Source: JAFDBW01 sp963825575 (GTDB taxonomy: Bacteria > Desulfobacterota > Desulfuromonadia > Desulfuromonadales > BM103). Taken from it: DNA of 64,000 bases. A model generated the notes under the pieces. It searched no databases, was not told where the DNA came from, and worked only from the letters and a program-made list of their open reading frames with translations. The DNA lies in assembly GCA_963825575.1 (NCBI GenBank), contig CAWGUB010000022.1, positions 53,277-117,276 on the forward strand, given 5' to 3'. Each line of letters opens with the position of its first letter. Positions within the stretch are counted from its first letter, which is position 1. A program made the translations under genes and the position numbers. Positions 35,482-44,147 of the stretch are shown here, piece after piece.

Positions 35482-36951
35482 ATGCTCGATTCCGAGATTC
35501 GCGAAGGCTTGACCTTCGATGATGTTCTGCTACTCCCCGCCCATTCCAAAGTACTCCCGCGTGATGTTGATCTGACCACATACCTGACCACCAGGATAAA
35601 ACTGAATATCCCCCTGCTGTCTGCGGCAATGGATACAGTGACCGAAGCGCGGACTGCGATCTGCATGGCCAGGGAAGGCGGGATCGGCATTGTACACAAG
35701 AACATGACGCCTGCTGAACAGGCCCTTCAGGTTGACCAGGTCAAGAAATCGGAAAGCGGCATGATCGTCGACCCGATCACCATGGCTCCCGACCAGAAGA
35801 TTTTCGAAGCGCTGGAACTGATGGAGAAATACCGGATCTCTGGGGTTCCGATTACCAAGAACGGGTTACTGGTCGGTATCCTGACCAACCGCGACCTGCG
35901 TTTTGAAACACAGCTGAACCAGCCGATTTCAAATGTCATGACCAAGGACAAGCTGGTCACGGTGCCGCCAGGCACGACGCTCGAAGAGGCCAAGAAGCAT
36001 CTTCATGAGCATCGGATCGAGAAACTCCTGGTGGTCGACGACAACTTTGCCCTTAAGGGGTTGATCACAATCAAGGACATCGAAAAGGTCCGCAAGTACC
36101 CCAACGCCTGTAAGGACGACATGGGCCGTCTTCGGGTCGGTGCCGCGCTCGGGGTCGGTGATGACCGCGAAGAACGTCTCGAGTTGCTGGTCAAGGCCGG
36201 CGTCGATGCAATCATTATTGACACGGCACATGGCCACTCACAGGCGGTCATCGATGCCGTGGCTGAGACCCGGAGAGCTTACCCGGAACTTTCCCTGATT
36301 GCTGGCAACATTGCTACGGCAAACGCCGCCGAAAGCCTGATCAAGGCTGGTGCTGATGCGGTAAAAGTCGGCATCGGACCGGGATCGATCTGCACCACCC
36401 GTGTCGTTGCCGGTGTCGGTGTCCCCCAGATTACCGCGATCGCCGATGTTTCACAGATAACCCGCAAACTCGGCGTGCCGCTGATCGCCGATGGTGGCAT
36501 CAAATACTCCGGTGAGCTGCCGAAAGCAATTGCTGCAGGTGCCGATACGATCATGATCGGCTCCCTCTTCGCCGGGACGGACGAATCGCCTGGGGAAACG
36601 ATCCTCTACCAGGGCCGGACCTATAAATCCTACCGCGGCATGGGCAGTATCGGTGCCATGAAGCAGGGCAGCAGGGACCGCTACTTCCAGGGCGACGAGG
36701 TCGACGTCAAACTTGTCCCGGAAGGGATTGAAGGACGTGTGCCTTACCGCGGGCCGCTCTCGGCAAACATCCACCAACTGATGGGTGGCCTGCGCTCCGG
36801 AATGGGCTACACCGGCTGCCGCACACTCAAGGAATTGCAGGACAACGGGCAGTTCATGCGGATCACCAACGCCGGTCTGCGCGAGTCGCACGTCCATGAT
36901 GTCAATATCACCCACGAAGCTCCGAACTACCGGATTGAGAAACCCAGCTAG
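35482..36951 (+). CDS. guaB: IMP dehydrogenase
   Basis: Oxidises IMP to XMP, the committed step of GMP synthesis. The protein has 489 residues with two CBS domains inserted at about 95-205 in the barrel. The catalytic loop is GPGSICTTR with Cys304, and the flap region includes YRGMGSIGAM. The ATG at 35482 follows ATGGAGG; the in-frame ATG at 35467 is part of that ribosome-binding site and was rejected. guaA follows 88 bp downstream across a degenerate repeat. Confidence 0.97.
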   Translation: MLDSEIREGLTFDDVLLLPAHSKVLPRDVDLTTYLTTRIKLNIPLLSAAMDTVTEARTAICMAREGGIGIVHKNMTPAEQALQVDQVKKSESGMIVDPITMAPDQKIFEALELMEKYRISGVPITKNGLLVGILTNRDLRFETQLNQPISNVMTKDKLVTVPPGTTLEEAKKHLHEHRIEKLLVVDDNFALKGLITIKDIEKVRKYPNACKDDMGRLRVGAALGVGDDREERLELLVKAGVDAIIIDTAHGHSQAVIDAVAETRRAYPELSLIAGNIATANAAESLIKAGADAVKVGIGPGSICTTRVVAGVGVPQITAIADVSQITRKLGVPLIADGGIKYSGELPKAIAAGADTIMIGSLFAGTDESPGETILYQGRTYKSYRGMGSIGAMKQGSRDRYFQGDEVDVKLVPEGIEGRVPYRGPLSANIHQLMGGLRSGMGYTGCRTLKELQDNGQFMRITNAGLRESHVHDVNITHEAPNYRIEKPS

Positions 36952-36968
36952 AGGCAGCGGGCGGATGT

Positions 36969-37031
36969 GAGGGGCTTGGGACTGGTAAGGGATTTCGACC
37001 TTCCAGCCTCCAACCCCCATTCTCCAGCCCC
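36969..37031. repeat. degenerate CTCCAGCC intergenic repeat
   Basis: GGGGCTTGGGACTGGTAAGG on the left and CTTCCAGCCTCCAACCCCC, then TCTCCAGCCCCC, on the right lie between guaB and guaA. Word content matches the repeat at 35321-35382. Confidence 0.45.
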
Positions 37032-37039
37032 CGATTCAT

Positions 37040-38596
37040 ATGGATATCCATTCTGAAAAGATCCTGATCCTCGATTTCGGGTCACAATATACCCAGTTGA
37101 TCGCCCGCCGGGTGCGTGAAGCACACGTCTATTGCGAGTTGCATCCTTTCGACATGAGCCTGGCAGAGATCAAAGCTTTCAATGCCACGGGGATCATCCT
37201 TTCCGGTGGGCCGAAATCAGTTTATGATGTTGACGCCCCGGCGATTGCAGAGGAGCTGTTCGAGCTGGATGTCCCCGTGCTGGGAATCTGCTACGGCATG
37301 CAGCTGATGTGTCACCATTTCGGCGGCAAGGTTGTGCCGGCCGGCAAACGCGAGTATGGGCACGCAGACCTGCTGGCCAAGGGTGCTCCCGGGCCGCTCT
37401 TTGATAACTTTTTCGTTGATGGCCACAGCCCGGTCTGGATGAGTCACGGCGATCATGTCGAGGTCGTACCCGAAGGCTTTGTGGAAATTGCCGAGACCGA
37501 TAATGCCCCGGTCTGCGGTATCCAGAATGTTGAGCGCAACCTGTACGGAGTCCAGTTCCATCCCGAAGTCAACCATACCCCCCGTGGGGAACTCCTGATC
37601 GATACATTCGTGCGCAGGATCTGCGCTTGTACCGGAAAGTGGACTCCTGGCCATATTATCGAAGATGCCGTTGCCCGCATCCAGGAACAGGTTGGAGCAG
37701 AAGAAGTCATCCTCGGCCTCTCTGGCGGCGTCGATTCATCAGTGGCTGCGGCGTTGATCCATCGAGCCATTGGTGACCAGTTGACCTGCGTCTTCGTCGA
37801 TAACGGCTTGCTGCGCCTCGGCGAAGGAGACCAGGTGATGGCCACCTTTGCCCAGAACCTTGGGGTGAAAGTGCTCCGGGTTGATGCCGAAGAGCGTTTC
37901 CTGGAAAAGCTGGCAGGTGAAACCGACCCGGAAAAGAAACGCAAGATCATCGGCAACCTGTTTGTTGATATTTTCGAGGAGGAATCGAAGCGGCTGGCCA
38001 ATGCCAAATGGCTCGCACAGGGGACCATTTACCCCGATGTCATCGAATCAGCAGGAGCCAAAACCGGCAAGGCCCACAATATCAAGAGTCACCACAACGT
38101 TGGTGGTCTGCCTGATTACATGACCCTCCAGCTGCTGGAGCCGTTGCGCGAACTGTTCAAGGACGAGGTGAGGGCAATCGGCGAGGAAATCGGTCTGCCG
38201 CACCGCATGGTCTGGCGTCACCCTTTTCCCGGGCCCGGTCTCGGTGTTCGTATCCTCGGCGAAATCAAAAAGGAGTACTGCGATATACTGCGCCAGGCCG
38301 ATGCCATCTACATCGATGAACTCTACCAGAGCGGCCACTATGACAAGATCAGCCAGGCGTTCGCGGTTTTTCTGCCGGTCAAGAGCGTTGGTGTCATGGG
38401 TGACGGACGGACTTATGAGTACGTGATCGCCCTGCGTGCCGTGGAAACCAAAGACTTCATGACAGCTGGCTGGTATCCCATGCCCTACGCCGACCTCGCC
38501 CGTATCAGCAACCGGATTATCAATGAAGTGCGTGGGGTCAACCGTGTGACCTACGATATTTCGAGTAAACCGCCAGCCACGATAGAGTGGGAGTAG
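37040..38596 (+). CDS. guaA: GMP synthase (glutamine-hydrolysing)
   Basis: Aminates XMP to GMP. It has 518 residues: class I glutaminase domain with Cys84 in GICYGMQ and VQFHPEV, then the ATP pyrophosphatase domain with the P-loop LSGGVDSS at about 230, and the C-terminal dimerisation domain ending KPPATIEWE. The gene is intact to its usual end. The 3' end of guaA is a known insertion site of genomic islands, and a tyrosine-recombinase remnant begins 15 bp after its stop. Confidence 0.97.
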   Translation: MDIHSEKILILDFGSQYTQLIARRVREAHVYCELHPFDMSLAEIKAFNATGIILSGGPKSVYDVDAPAIAEELFELDVPVLGICYGMQLMCHHFGGKVVPAGKREYGHADLLAKGAPGPLFDNFFVDGHSPVWMSHGDHVEVVPEGFVEIAETDNAPVCGIQNVERNLYGVQFHPEVNHTPRGELLIDTFVRRICACTGKWTPGHIIEDAVARIQEQVGAEEVILGLSGGVDSSVAAALIHRAIGDQLTCVFVDNGLLRLGEGDQVMATFAQNLGVKVLRVDAEERFLEKLAGETDPEKKRKIIGNLFVDIFEEESKRLANAKWLAQGTIYPDVIESAGAKTGKAHNIKSHHNVGGLPDYMTLQLLEPLRELFKDEVRAIGEEIGLPHRMVWRHPFPGPGLGVRILGEIKKEYCDILRQADAIYIDELYQSGHYDKISQAFAVFLPVKSVGVMGDGRTYEYVIALRAVETKDFMTAGWYPMPYADLARISNRIINEVRGVNRVTYDISSKPPATIEWE

Positions 38597-38610
38597 TAAT
38601 TAAGCGTTAA

Positions 38611-38898
38611 GTCATTGAAATAATTAAAAACATAACTTACACAAAAGTTTCAGTTATTGAATGTGCTGGCATTGATATTGGGGAGCGCGACATAGTGCCT
38701 TACAGTACACGTCATTATTTTATTACACAGCGTATCAACAGTGGACTTGACTTGTCGGTTTCGGAACTTGCTGGAACAAGTGCTGTGCAAATCGAACGAA
38801 CTTACTATCACACAAGCCAAGCAAAAATGTTAAGAAATGCGTTGCAGGACTATGAAGTGCAAGATGGTGTTCTGATTGTGTTTAATACTGAGCTGTAA
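38611..38898 (+). pseudogene. remnant of a tyrosine recombinase (integrase), C-terminal part only
   Basis: The frame is open from 38611 after a TAA, without a good start codon. About 95 residues resemble the end of a phage-type integrase: YSTRHYFITQRI fits the R-H-x2-T/F box, LSVSELAGTSAVQIERTYYH fits the region before and at the tyrosine nucleophile (HTSQAK follows). The N-terminal and core-binding domains are missing. It points the same way as guaA and abuts its 3' end, as integrases of guaA-targeting islands do. A GTG at 38695 could start a 67-residue peptide, but this is unlikely to be functional. Confidence 0.7.
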
Positions 38899-39242
38899 AT
38901 CTGCATAACAAAGAACGCTTTCTGTAGTGCTGTTACGTCAAATAGTTTAATCGAAGGTAGCTGTTTAGGTGTAGTAGCTCAAACTTGGCCTTACAAAGAG
39001 TGTCAGATATTTTCCTGATCTCATCTGTCCTTGAACTCATGAGATTCTTTTTGAAGCAACTTTTGTGAAGCGAAAACCGGTTGGAATGGCTTTACTTATG
39101 AGTGACTAAAAACTCCATACTTTTGAGATGGAGATCGGAGACTGGAGGGGTGGCCCCTCTGGTCAAATCTTACTATTTATTAAATTCGGCTGATCACTCA
39201 GAAATCGGCTTCCAAAAGTGAATTTTTGATTTATGAAATAAA
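38899..39242. other. intergenic region, no gene seen
   Basis: No convincing coding frame between the integrase remnant and the terminator of the PEP-CTERM gene. It contains a further copy of the intergenic repeat (GGAGATCGGAGACTGGAGG near 39130) and a GAGGGG/CCCCTC hairpin at 39145-39159. Base composition is lower in GC than the flanks, consistent with decayed mobile DNA. Confidence 0.5.
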
Positions 39243-39270
39243 AAAGCGGAGCCACTGCTGACTCCGCTTT
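39243..39270 (-). terminator. intrinsic terminator of the PEP-CTERM gene
   Basis: A 9-bp stem AAAGCGGAG / CTCCGCTTT with a 10-nt loop. On the minus strand it runs into a run of T. Confidence 0.8.
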
Positions 39271-39310
39271 GAGTTTGTCGATTGATTCATTACAGTTGTT
39301 TTGAAAAACT

Positions 39311-40150
39311 TTACGCTTTTTTTGTCCTGCGTCTGTACAGGGCCAGTCCTGCGAGACCGCTACCGAGGAGCAGAATAGTGCCTGGCTCGGGAACGACGGC
39401 AATAGGAGGTTCCACACTGCCGTTACGTACCTGGAAATTGTACTGACCCAGGATGCTGGAATTCAACGAATTACTGATCAGGGCGTTCGGGCCGCCATCA
39501 ACCAATGCGCCGTTCACCAGAGACCCGGGCAGGGTGTAGTTCGAAGTAGCGCTGGTCCAATAACCCACCAAGGCGGAAGTACCGCCCAAGCCACCCGGAG
39601 GGGCACCGCTTGCAGTGCCCGCTTCCCACAGGATCTGGTCGTAGTTGAACTGGATGTCGAAATCGCCTGGAGTGATATCGGAACGGTCCGTCAGGATCAT
39701 TTGAAAACTGTTGAAGATGGATTGGGCGCCATACACACCGACATTGATGTAGTTGACGCCAAAAACATTGAATCCACCCAGCATCGCACTGCCATAGGTC
39801 ACGGGACTGGAACCAGTTGCCCGGGTGTCTACGTCGGCGAAAAACGGGGCAATGATTGGGCCGAAGGTGCCATCGCTAATGGCTGAAGGCGTGTAGGTAA
39901 ACAAGGGATTGTTGAAGGTGATATTGCCGTTGTTGTTGACATAAGTTTGAGTGTAATTCGTGGCATTGATGTTGGCCGTGAAGCCCAGACCAACCAGGCC
40001 CGTCGAGCCGTCGTCGTTGGCCGGTAACACGTTGGTGAACAACCCGGCATCGTGGATTGCTGCGGCCTGAGCGCCAGAAGCGAATGCAAGCAGACCAAAG
40101 CTGAGTAAACCGACTACCAAGATGTTTAAGATGTTTTTGCGCTTTTTCAT
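39311..40150 (-). CDS. PEP-CTERM surface protein with nidogen-like (NIDO) domain
   Basis: A 279-residue exported protein. It has a signal peptide ending ASGAQA, then an Asn/Gly/Thr-rich beta domain with GNITFNNPLFTYTPSA and FGPIIAPFFADVDTR, typical of extracellular NIDO domains. The C-terminus is a PEP-CTERM sorting signal: VPEPGTILLLGSGLAG, a hydrophobic helix and the basic tail YRRRTKKA. Such proteins are processed by exosortase and often linked to exopolysaccharide; no exosortase lies in this window. AAGGAGG precedes the ATG. The upstream 280 bp are AT-rich; I found no clear sigma-54 promoter, the control known for some PEP-CTERM genes. Confidence 0.9.
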   Translation of the reverse strand: MKKRKNILNILVVGLLSFGLLAFASGAQAAAIHDAGLFTNVLPANDDGSTGLVGLGFTANINATNYTQTYVNNNGNITFNNPLFTYTPSAISDGTFGPIIAPFFADVDTRATGSSPVTYGSAMLGGFNVFGVNYINVGVYGAQSIFNSFQMILTDRSDITPGDFDIQFNYDQILWEAGTASGAPPGGLGGTSALVGYWTSATSNYTLPGSLVNGALVDGGPNALISNSLNSSILGQYNFQVRNGSVEPPIAVVPEPGTILLLGSGLAGLALYRRRTKKA

Positions 40151-40431
40151 CTGAAAACCTCCTTAAAATCTAATTGTGTATTAAAATTACATTCATATTC
40201 TATGCCATATAAATATTTATAATATTAACAACTAGTTAAGGGAGTGAATTGATTTTTAAAACGTAAAGTGTAAAAGTTTTCGACACGTTAAAATGTGAAT
40301 AGCATTATAGAATCGTTTCAGGTTCCGCCCCAAAGCAGCGACATTTGCGCCAGAAGTCCTGGGAGATCACAGGAGCGTCGATCTACGCCTAACCTTTTGT
40401 TTTTAATACCAATAGGGAAGATGTGTAAAAC

Positions 40432-40459
40432 TGAATCGCACCCGATTCTCTAGACACTC
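40432..40459. repeat. IS3 terminal inverted repeat, OrfB-proximal end
   Basis: Begins TGAATCGCACCC and ends TAGACACTC. Pairs with 41633-41660. Confidence 0.88.
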
Positions 40460-41322
40460 GCTAGTTGTTGAAAATATTGTTTCTCGAATGCGACCGGTGA
40501 CAAGTCATCATTGTAACCATGACGCCGTTTAGGATTGTAAAACATTTCGACGTAATCGAATACATCCTGCCGAGCAGCTTCACGATTTTTATAGACTTTA
40601 CGCTTGATCCGTTCGCGTTTTAGCAACTGGAAGAAACTCTCAGCGACAGCATTGTCGCAACAGTTGCCGCGTCGGCTCATGCTACAAACCAAGTTATGGG
40701 TTTTTAGGAACGCTTGCCAATCACTGCTAGTGTACTGAGTCTCTTGGTCAGAATGAATCACAACCTTATTGTTTGGTTTTCGCCGCCACACAGCCATCAG
40801 AAGGGCTTTTAAAACAAGGTCGGTATGCATCTTCGACTGCATCGACCAGCCCACCACCTGACGGGAAAAGAGATCGATCACGACGGCAAGATAGAGCCAG
40901 CCTTCGTGGGTGCGAATATAAGTGATGTCAGTAACCCAGACCTGATTCGGCTCCTTGGCATCAGAGTCTTGGTTGAGATGGTTGTCAGCGACAATTGCTG
41001 GCTTGCCGCTTTTATAACGAGGCTTACGGTAACCGACTTGAGCTTTGAGTCCCTCTAGGCTCATCAGGCGGCTAACGCGGTTACGGCCACAGGTTTCACC
41101 GAACTCTCGCAGGTCAGCATGGATCTTGCGATAACCATAAACGCAGCCACTCTCAAGCCAAAACTGCTTGATGAGTTTCAATAGCCGAGCATTCTCCTTT
41201 TGCCTTGGAGACTTCGGCTGTTTTATCCAGGCATAGTAACCGCTGCGGTTAACTCGCATCATGCGGCACAGGTTATGAGTTGAGAAACAACTCTGTTGTG
41301 CCTGGATAAAAGCGTACCTCAC
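40450..41322 (-). CDS. IS3-family transposase OrfB (DDE integrase domain)
   Basis: 290 residues with an N-terminal HTH_21-type segment (GCVYGYRKIHADL) and an rve DDE core: first Asp in TDITYIRTHEGWLYL, second in IHSDQETQYTS, Glu in NAVAESFFQLLKRE. It starts with a GTG overlapping the orfA stop by 4 bp, but the active transposase is expected to be the OrfAB fusion made by -1 frameshifting; the OrfB frame is open back to the slippery site. All catalytic residues are present. The usual SDQG is SDQE here, a small departure. Confidence 0.93.
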   Translation of the reverse strand: MRYAFIQAQQSCFSTHNLCRMMRVNRSGYYAWIKQPKSPRQKENARLLKLIKQFWLESGCVYGYRKIHADLREFGETCGRNRVSRLMSLEGLKAQVGYRKPRYKSGKPAIVADNHLNQDSDAKEPNQVWVTDITYIRTHEGWLYLAVVIDLFSRQVVGWSMQSKMHTDLVLKALLMAVWRRKPNNKVVIHSDQETQYTSSDWQAFLKTHNLVCSMSRRGNCCDNAVAESFFQLLKRERIKRKVYKNREAARQDVFDYVEMFYNPKRRHGYNDDLSPVAFEKQYFQQLASV

Positions 41323-41597
41323 TGGGACTCTTTGGCGAAGTACGCTGTGGCCTTTTTTAAAATATCTCGTTCTTCAGTGACACGCTTCAACTCAGCACGA
41401 AGGCGTCTGAGTTCCGCTTGTTGATCATCGACCTGAGCGGCATACTGTGGTCCCTGGCCGTACTTCTTAAGCCAGTTGTAGATGCTGTTAGAATTGACGC
41501 CCAAACGCTTGGCAACTTCACTAGCAGAATAACCGCGCTCAGTGACTTGTTTGACGGCTTCAATCTTGAACTCTTCGGTGTAGCGCTTGCTGCTCAT
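41319..41597 (-). CDS. IS3-family transposase OrfA (HTH_Tnp_1)
   Basis: 92 residues: a helix-turn-helix (KRYTEEFKIEAVKQV, EVAKRLGVNSNSIYNWLKKY) and a C-terminal leucine-zipper coiled coil (LRRLRAELKRVTEERDILKKA). It binds the inverted repeats and forms dimers. GGAGGTC lies before the ATG. Confidence 0.93.
   Translation of the reverse strand: MSSKRYTEEFKIEAVKQVTERGYSASEVAKRLGVNSNSIYNWLKKYGQGPQYAAQVDDQQAELRRLRAELKRVTEERDILKKATAYFAKESQ
41352..41358 (-). promoter_or_regulatory. programmed -1 frameshift heptamer A_AAA_AAG
   Basis: On the minus strand the orfA codons TTA-AAA-AAG give the slippery heptamer A_AAA_AAG. After a -1 shift the frame continues GGC-CAC-AGC without a stop into orfB, producing OrfAB. 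This is the classical IS3/IS911 mechanism; the heptamer and the open frame are seen directly. Confidence 0.8.
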
Positions 41598-41632
41598 TGT
41601 GACCTCCTGAAGTTAGAATTGTTATAACTCAG

Positions 41633-41660
41633 GAGTGTCTAGGAAACTAGGGGCGATTCA
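41633..41660. repeat. IS3 terminal inverted repeat, OrfA-proximal end
   Basis: Reads GAGTGTCTAGG to GGGCGATTCA; inverted partner of 40432-40459. Confidence 0.88.
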
Positions 41661-41850
41661 AGGCGGGCGACAGCTAAGGATTGAACTGTTTTGGTTTTGA
41701 CATGTCTTTGGTCGTAATGTAGGGTGCGAAACGGTCAATCCGAGCCGGGACAGCGCAAAGTTTCTTTCCGGCGTTGATTAAAATAGAGCCGGGGATGCCC
41801 ACCTTCAGCTCTTTTTACCCTGCTGAAATTGTAAGTTTGGGAGCGCGATA

Positions 41851-42627
41851 ATGAAGGATCATTTGCCGGAGAAATGGCGGGCGATTTTACACTACAACAA
41901 CCTGGACAGTTTTGATCGCCTGTGGTCTCTGGAGACCGAGTGGTTTGAGCCACCCAACCAGCGCCGCGGGGGCTGGAGTGGTGTCTCCCGCTGCGAACTG
42001 GAACTGCCTGAGGGTGGCAAAAGGAGCGTTTTCCTCAAACGCCAGGAAAATCATATTACCCGAACTCTTCTGCATCCTTTTGGCCTTTCGACTTTTGTTC
42101 GAGAGGTGCAAAACATTCTGACCTTCAAAAGGGCAGGAGTCCCGGCACTGGAACCGGTTTATTTTGCTGTTCGGAACATCGACGGTGATTTGCGCGCTAT
42201 CCTCTGCACAGAAGCTCTTGAAGAATATAACCCCTTGGAAAGCTTGGTAGAACGATGGGTGAAAGAGGGTTGGCCTGATAAAGAAACACGACTGCGCCTG
42301 ATGCAGGCCGTTGCAACGGTTATGTCCCAGATGCACGATCATAAGATCCAGCACAACTGCTTCTACCCAAAACATATCTTTGTCCGCTTCGACAAAGAAG
42401 ATGTTAACGTACGTATCATTGATCTGGAAAAAGCCAAGGTGCGAATACTCCGTCGTTTCCCGACCTTTCGGGATCTTTATACTCTGAACAGGCATTCACA
42501 AAGCTGGCGTCGTACCGAGCGGCTGCGCTTCTTCTTGCTTTACCTCGGCCGTAAAAGCCTTGACCATGAAGCCAAGGCACTCTGGAGAGGAATTGCAAAA
42601 CAGACCAAGGAAAAAGGGCGGGTCTAG
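41851..42627 (+). CDS. lipopolysaccharide kinase (InaA/Kdo kinase-like) family protein
   Basis: A 258-residue protein-kinase-like enzyme of the LPS-kinase family. It has an N-terminal lobe with SVFLKRQENH (the ATP-lysine region), FVREVQNILTFKRAGVPALEPVYF (the alpha-C glutamate area), and a catalytic loop MHDHKIQHNCFYPKHIFVR followed by IIDLEKAK where kinases have DFD/DFG. Relatives phosphorylate Kdo or heptose of the LPS core on the cytoplasmic face. The catalytic HGD is replaced by QHN-C here, so activity should be checked. Start ATG 41851 behind GGGAGCG. It lies 190 bp from the IS3 element and 9 bp before the WYL gene. Confidence 0.85.
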   Translation: MKDHLPEKWRAILHYNNLDSFDRLWSLETEWFEPPNQRRGGWSGVSRCELELPEGGKRSVFLKRQENHITRTLLHPFGLSTFVREVQNILTFKRAGVPALEPVYFAVRNIDGDLRAILCTEALEEYNPLESLVERWVKEGWPDKETRLRLMQAVATVMSQMHDHKIQHNCFYPKHIFVRFDKEDVNVRIIDLEKAKVRILRRFPTFRDLYTLNRHSQSWRRTERLRFFLLYLGRKSLDHEAKALWRGIAKQTKEKGRV

Positions 42628-42636
42628 AGAGCAGGG

Positions 42637-43644
42637 ATGACGAACAAAATCAAACGCAAGCCAGGGAAGCCGGCCAAGAAATATAGTCAGGCAGCGCGTC
42701 TGCACGATGTGATTCGAATTCTCGAGGCACGTTACGGGGCGACGGTTGATGAACTGGCAGATGAATGTGGCGTCACCCGGCGAACGGTCTATCGTGATCT
42801 GGATGCGATCCGTGACGCTGGTTATCCCCTGGTCTCTGACTCTGAAGCTGATGGTCGAACTCTTTACCGATTTATGACCGGCTTCAAAAAACTTCCACCG
42901 ATTACTTTCTCCCTTGATGAACTGATGACGCTTTACCTCTGCCGTGGTCAACTCGGATTTCTGCAAGGAACCCCATTCCAGGATGATCTCGACGCCATCT
43001 TTGGACGCATTCATTCGAGCCTGCCGCCACGCAGCGTGGCTCATCTTGAACGGATCGCCGAAACGGCATCACCCAAGTTTCAGGGAGAGCGTGATTATGC
43101 CGCGAAGAAGGAACTTCTGAAGGAACTGCGTCGGGCGCTGCTGTACCAATATCGTCTTGACCTCTCTTACACTCCGGCACGCCGCGCCACCGAAACTTAT
43201 CACTTCGACCCCTATACTTTGCTTTTTTACGACGGAGCTCTCTATTTAGGCGGTTATGCGCACAACCGTGGAGCGTTACGGCTCTTTCTCATTGATCGTA
43301 TTGAGCAGGCAACGGTCCTCGACGAACGCTTTGAAGTCCCTGAAGATTTTTCAGCCGGTGACCTGACCGGTTCTGCGTTTGGTCTGATTGATGAAGACCA
43401 ACAGACGATCAAAGTTCGATTCGGCAATGAAATATGTCACCTGATTCGCGAGCGGCTTTGGCACCCGAGCCAGAAGCTGGTAGAAGAGGAAGACGGGGCG
43501 CTGACTCTTACGTTCGAAGCCAGTGGTGAGAAAGAAATCCTGGCGTGGCTCTATTCTTATCTGCCGCATGTCGAGATTCTGGCGCCTGAGAGTTTGCGGA
43601 CAGTGTTTTATCAAGGTTTACGAGATAGTTTACTCAAGCAATAG
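42637..43644 (+). CDS. YafY/DeoR-type HTH regulator with WYL domain
   Basis: 335 residues. The N-terminus is a winged HTH (LHDVIRILEARYGATVDELADECGVTRRTVYRDLDAIRDAGYPL). The middle and C-terminal part is a WYL ligand-sensing domain: HFDPYTLLFYDGALYLGGYAHNRGALRLFLIDRI, and a WCX-like tail (VRFGNEICHLIRERLWHPSQKL). WYL regulators commonly sense nucleic-acid ligands or nucleotides and often sit near defence or stress genes. It follows the LPS-kinase-like gene after 9 bp and is likely cotranscribed with it. Targets unknown. Confidence 0.9.
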   Translation: MTNKIKRKPGKPAKKYSQAARLHDVIRILEARYGATVDELADECGVTRRTVYRDLDAIRDAGYPLVSDSEADGRTLYRFMTGFKKLPPITFSLDELMTLYLCRGQLGFLQGTPFQDDLDAIFGRIHSSLPPRSVAHLERIAETASPKFQGERDYAAKKELLKELRRALLYQYRLDLSYTPARRATETYHFDPYTLLFYDGALYLGGYAHNRGALRLFLIDRIEQATVLDERFEVPEDFSAGDLTGSAFGLIDEDQQTIKVRFGNEICHLIRERLWHPSQKLVEEEDGALTLTFEASGEKEILAWLYSYLPHVEILAPESLRTVFYQGLRDSLLKQ

Positions 43645-43811
43645 AACCTCAATACTACATTCACTCTCAGTAAAGTTTTTGATGCGCAGATCAAGGCGAC
43701 ACTCTATTTTTAAATCAGGTGTGTCAGTGGCAGTGTATTCAGGACAATCGAAAAGGACCAACTCCAGTCCGCGTGGTCTGTTCGAAAGCAAAGAATAAAA
43801 TGGAGGGGAAA

Positions 43812-44147
43812 ATGGACAAACTGAAGGAATTAACCAGAAAAAGAAAAGAAGCACACTCCAAACTCCTTTCCCTGGATTCGAAAGTTTATAAAGCCTTTCT
43901 CAAAATGGAAGAAGCAGCTTTTTCCGACGGTGCTCTTTCAAAGAAAAACAAAGAACTCATTGCGGTCGGCATTTCGCTCGTCATAAATTGCGAATCGTGC
44001 ATGCAATGGCACATAGAGCAAGCGGTAGAATCTGGTGCATCAAAAGAAGAAGTTCTAGAATCCATTGAGGTGGGTATCGAAATGGGCGGTGGCCCTGCCA
44101 CTGTTTCAGCTCGTTTCGCGCTTGAGGTGATGGAAAAAATATTCTAA
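43812..44147 (+). CDS. carboxymuconolactone decarboxylase / AhpD-like protein
   Basis: A 111-residue all-helical protein. The redox CxxC motif with the conserved histidine is NCESCMQWHIEQAVESGAS, as in AhpD-type alkylhydroperoxidases, and the C-terminal part GIEMGGGPATVSAR fits too. It may act as a thiol-dependent peroxidase or disulfide reductase; there is no peroxiredoxin gene nearby. ATG 43812 follows TGGAGGGG; the longer frame from 43719 has no conserved sequence. Confidence 0.9.
   Translation: MDKLKELTRKRKEAHSKLLSLDSKVYKAFLKMEEAAFSDGALSKKNKELIAVGISLVINCESCMQWHIEQAVESGASKEEVLESIEVGIEMGGGPATVSARFALEVMEKIF

Larger units (their letters stand above)
40432..41660 (-). mobile_element. IS3-family insertion sequence, 1229 bp
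   Basis: A complete element bounded by 28-bp imperfect inverted repeats (40432-40459 and 41633-41660; 22 of 28 positions match), both ends reading TGAATCGC inward, the usual IS3 terminus. It encodes OrfA and OrfB on the minus strand with a frameshift signal between them. Flanking triplets (AAC left, AGG right) are not a target duplication, so the copy may have undergone recombination or moved long ago. It sits inside the accessory region after guaA. Confidence 0.92.

Noticed and set aside
40195..40215. Possible sigma-54 promoter for the PEP-CTERM gene (minus strand TGGCAT, then ATGA near -12)
   Set aside because: The -12 element has GA instead of the essential GC, so the match is too weak to report.
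43630..43854. Minus-strand ORF of 74 codons after the WYL gene
   Set aside because: It overlaps the ends of both flanking genes and has no ribosome-binding site; it may be a remnant but cannot be supported.
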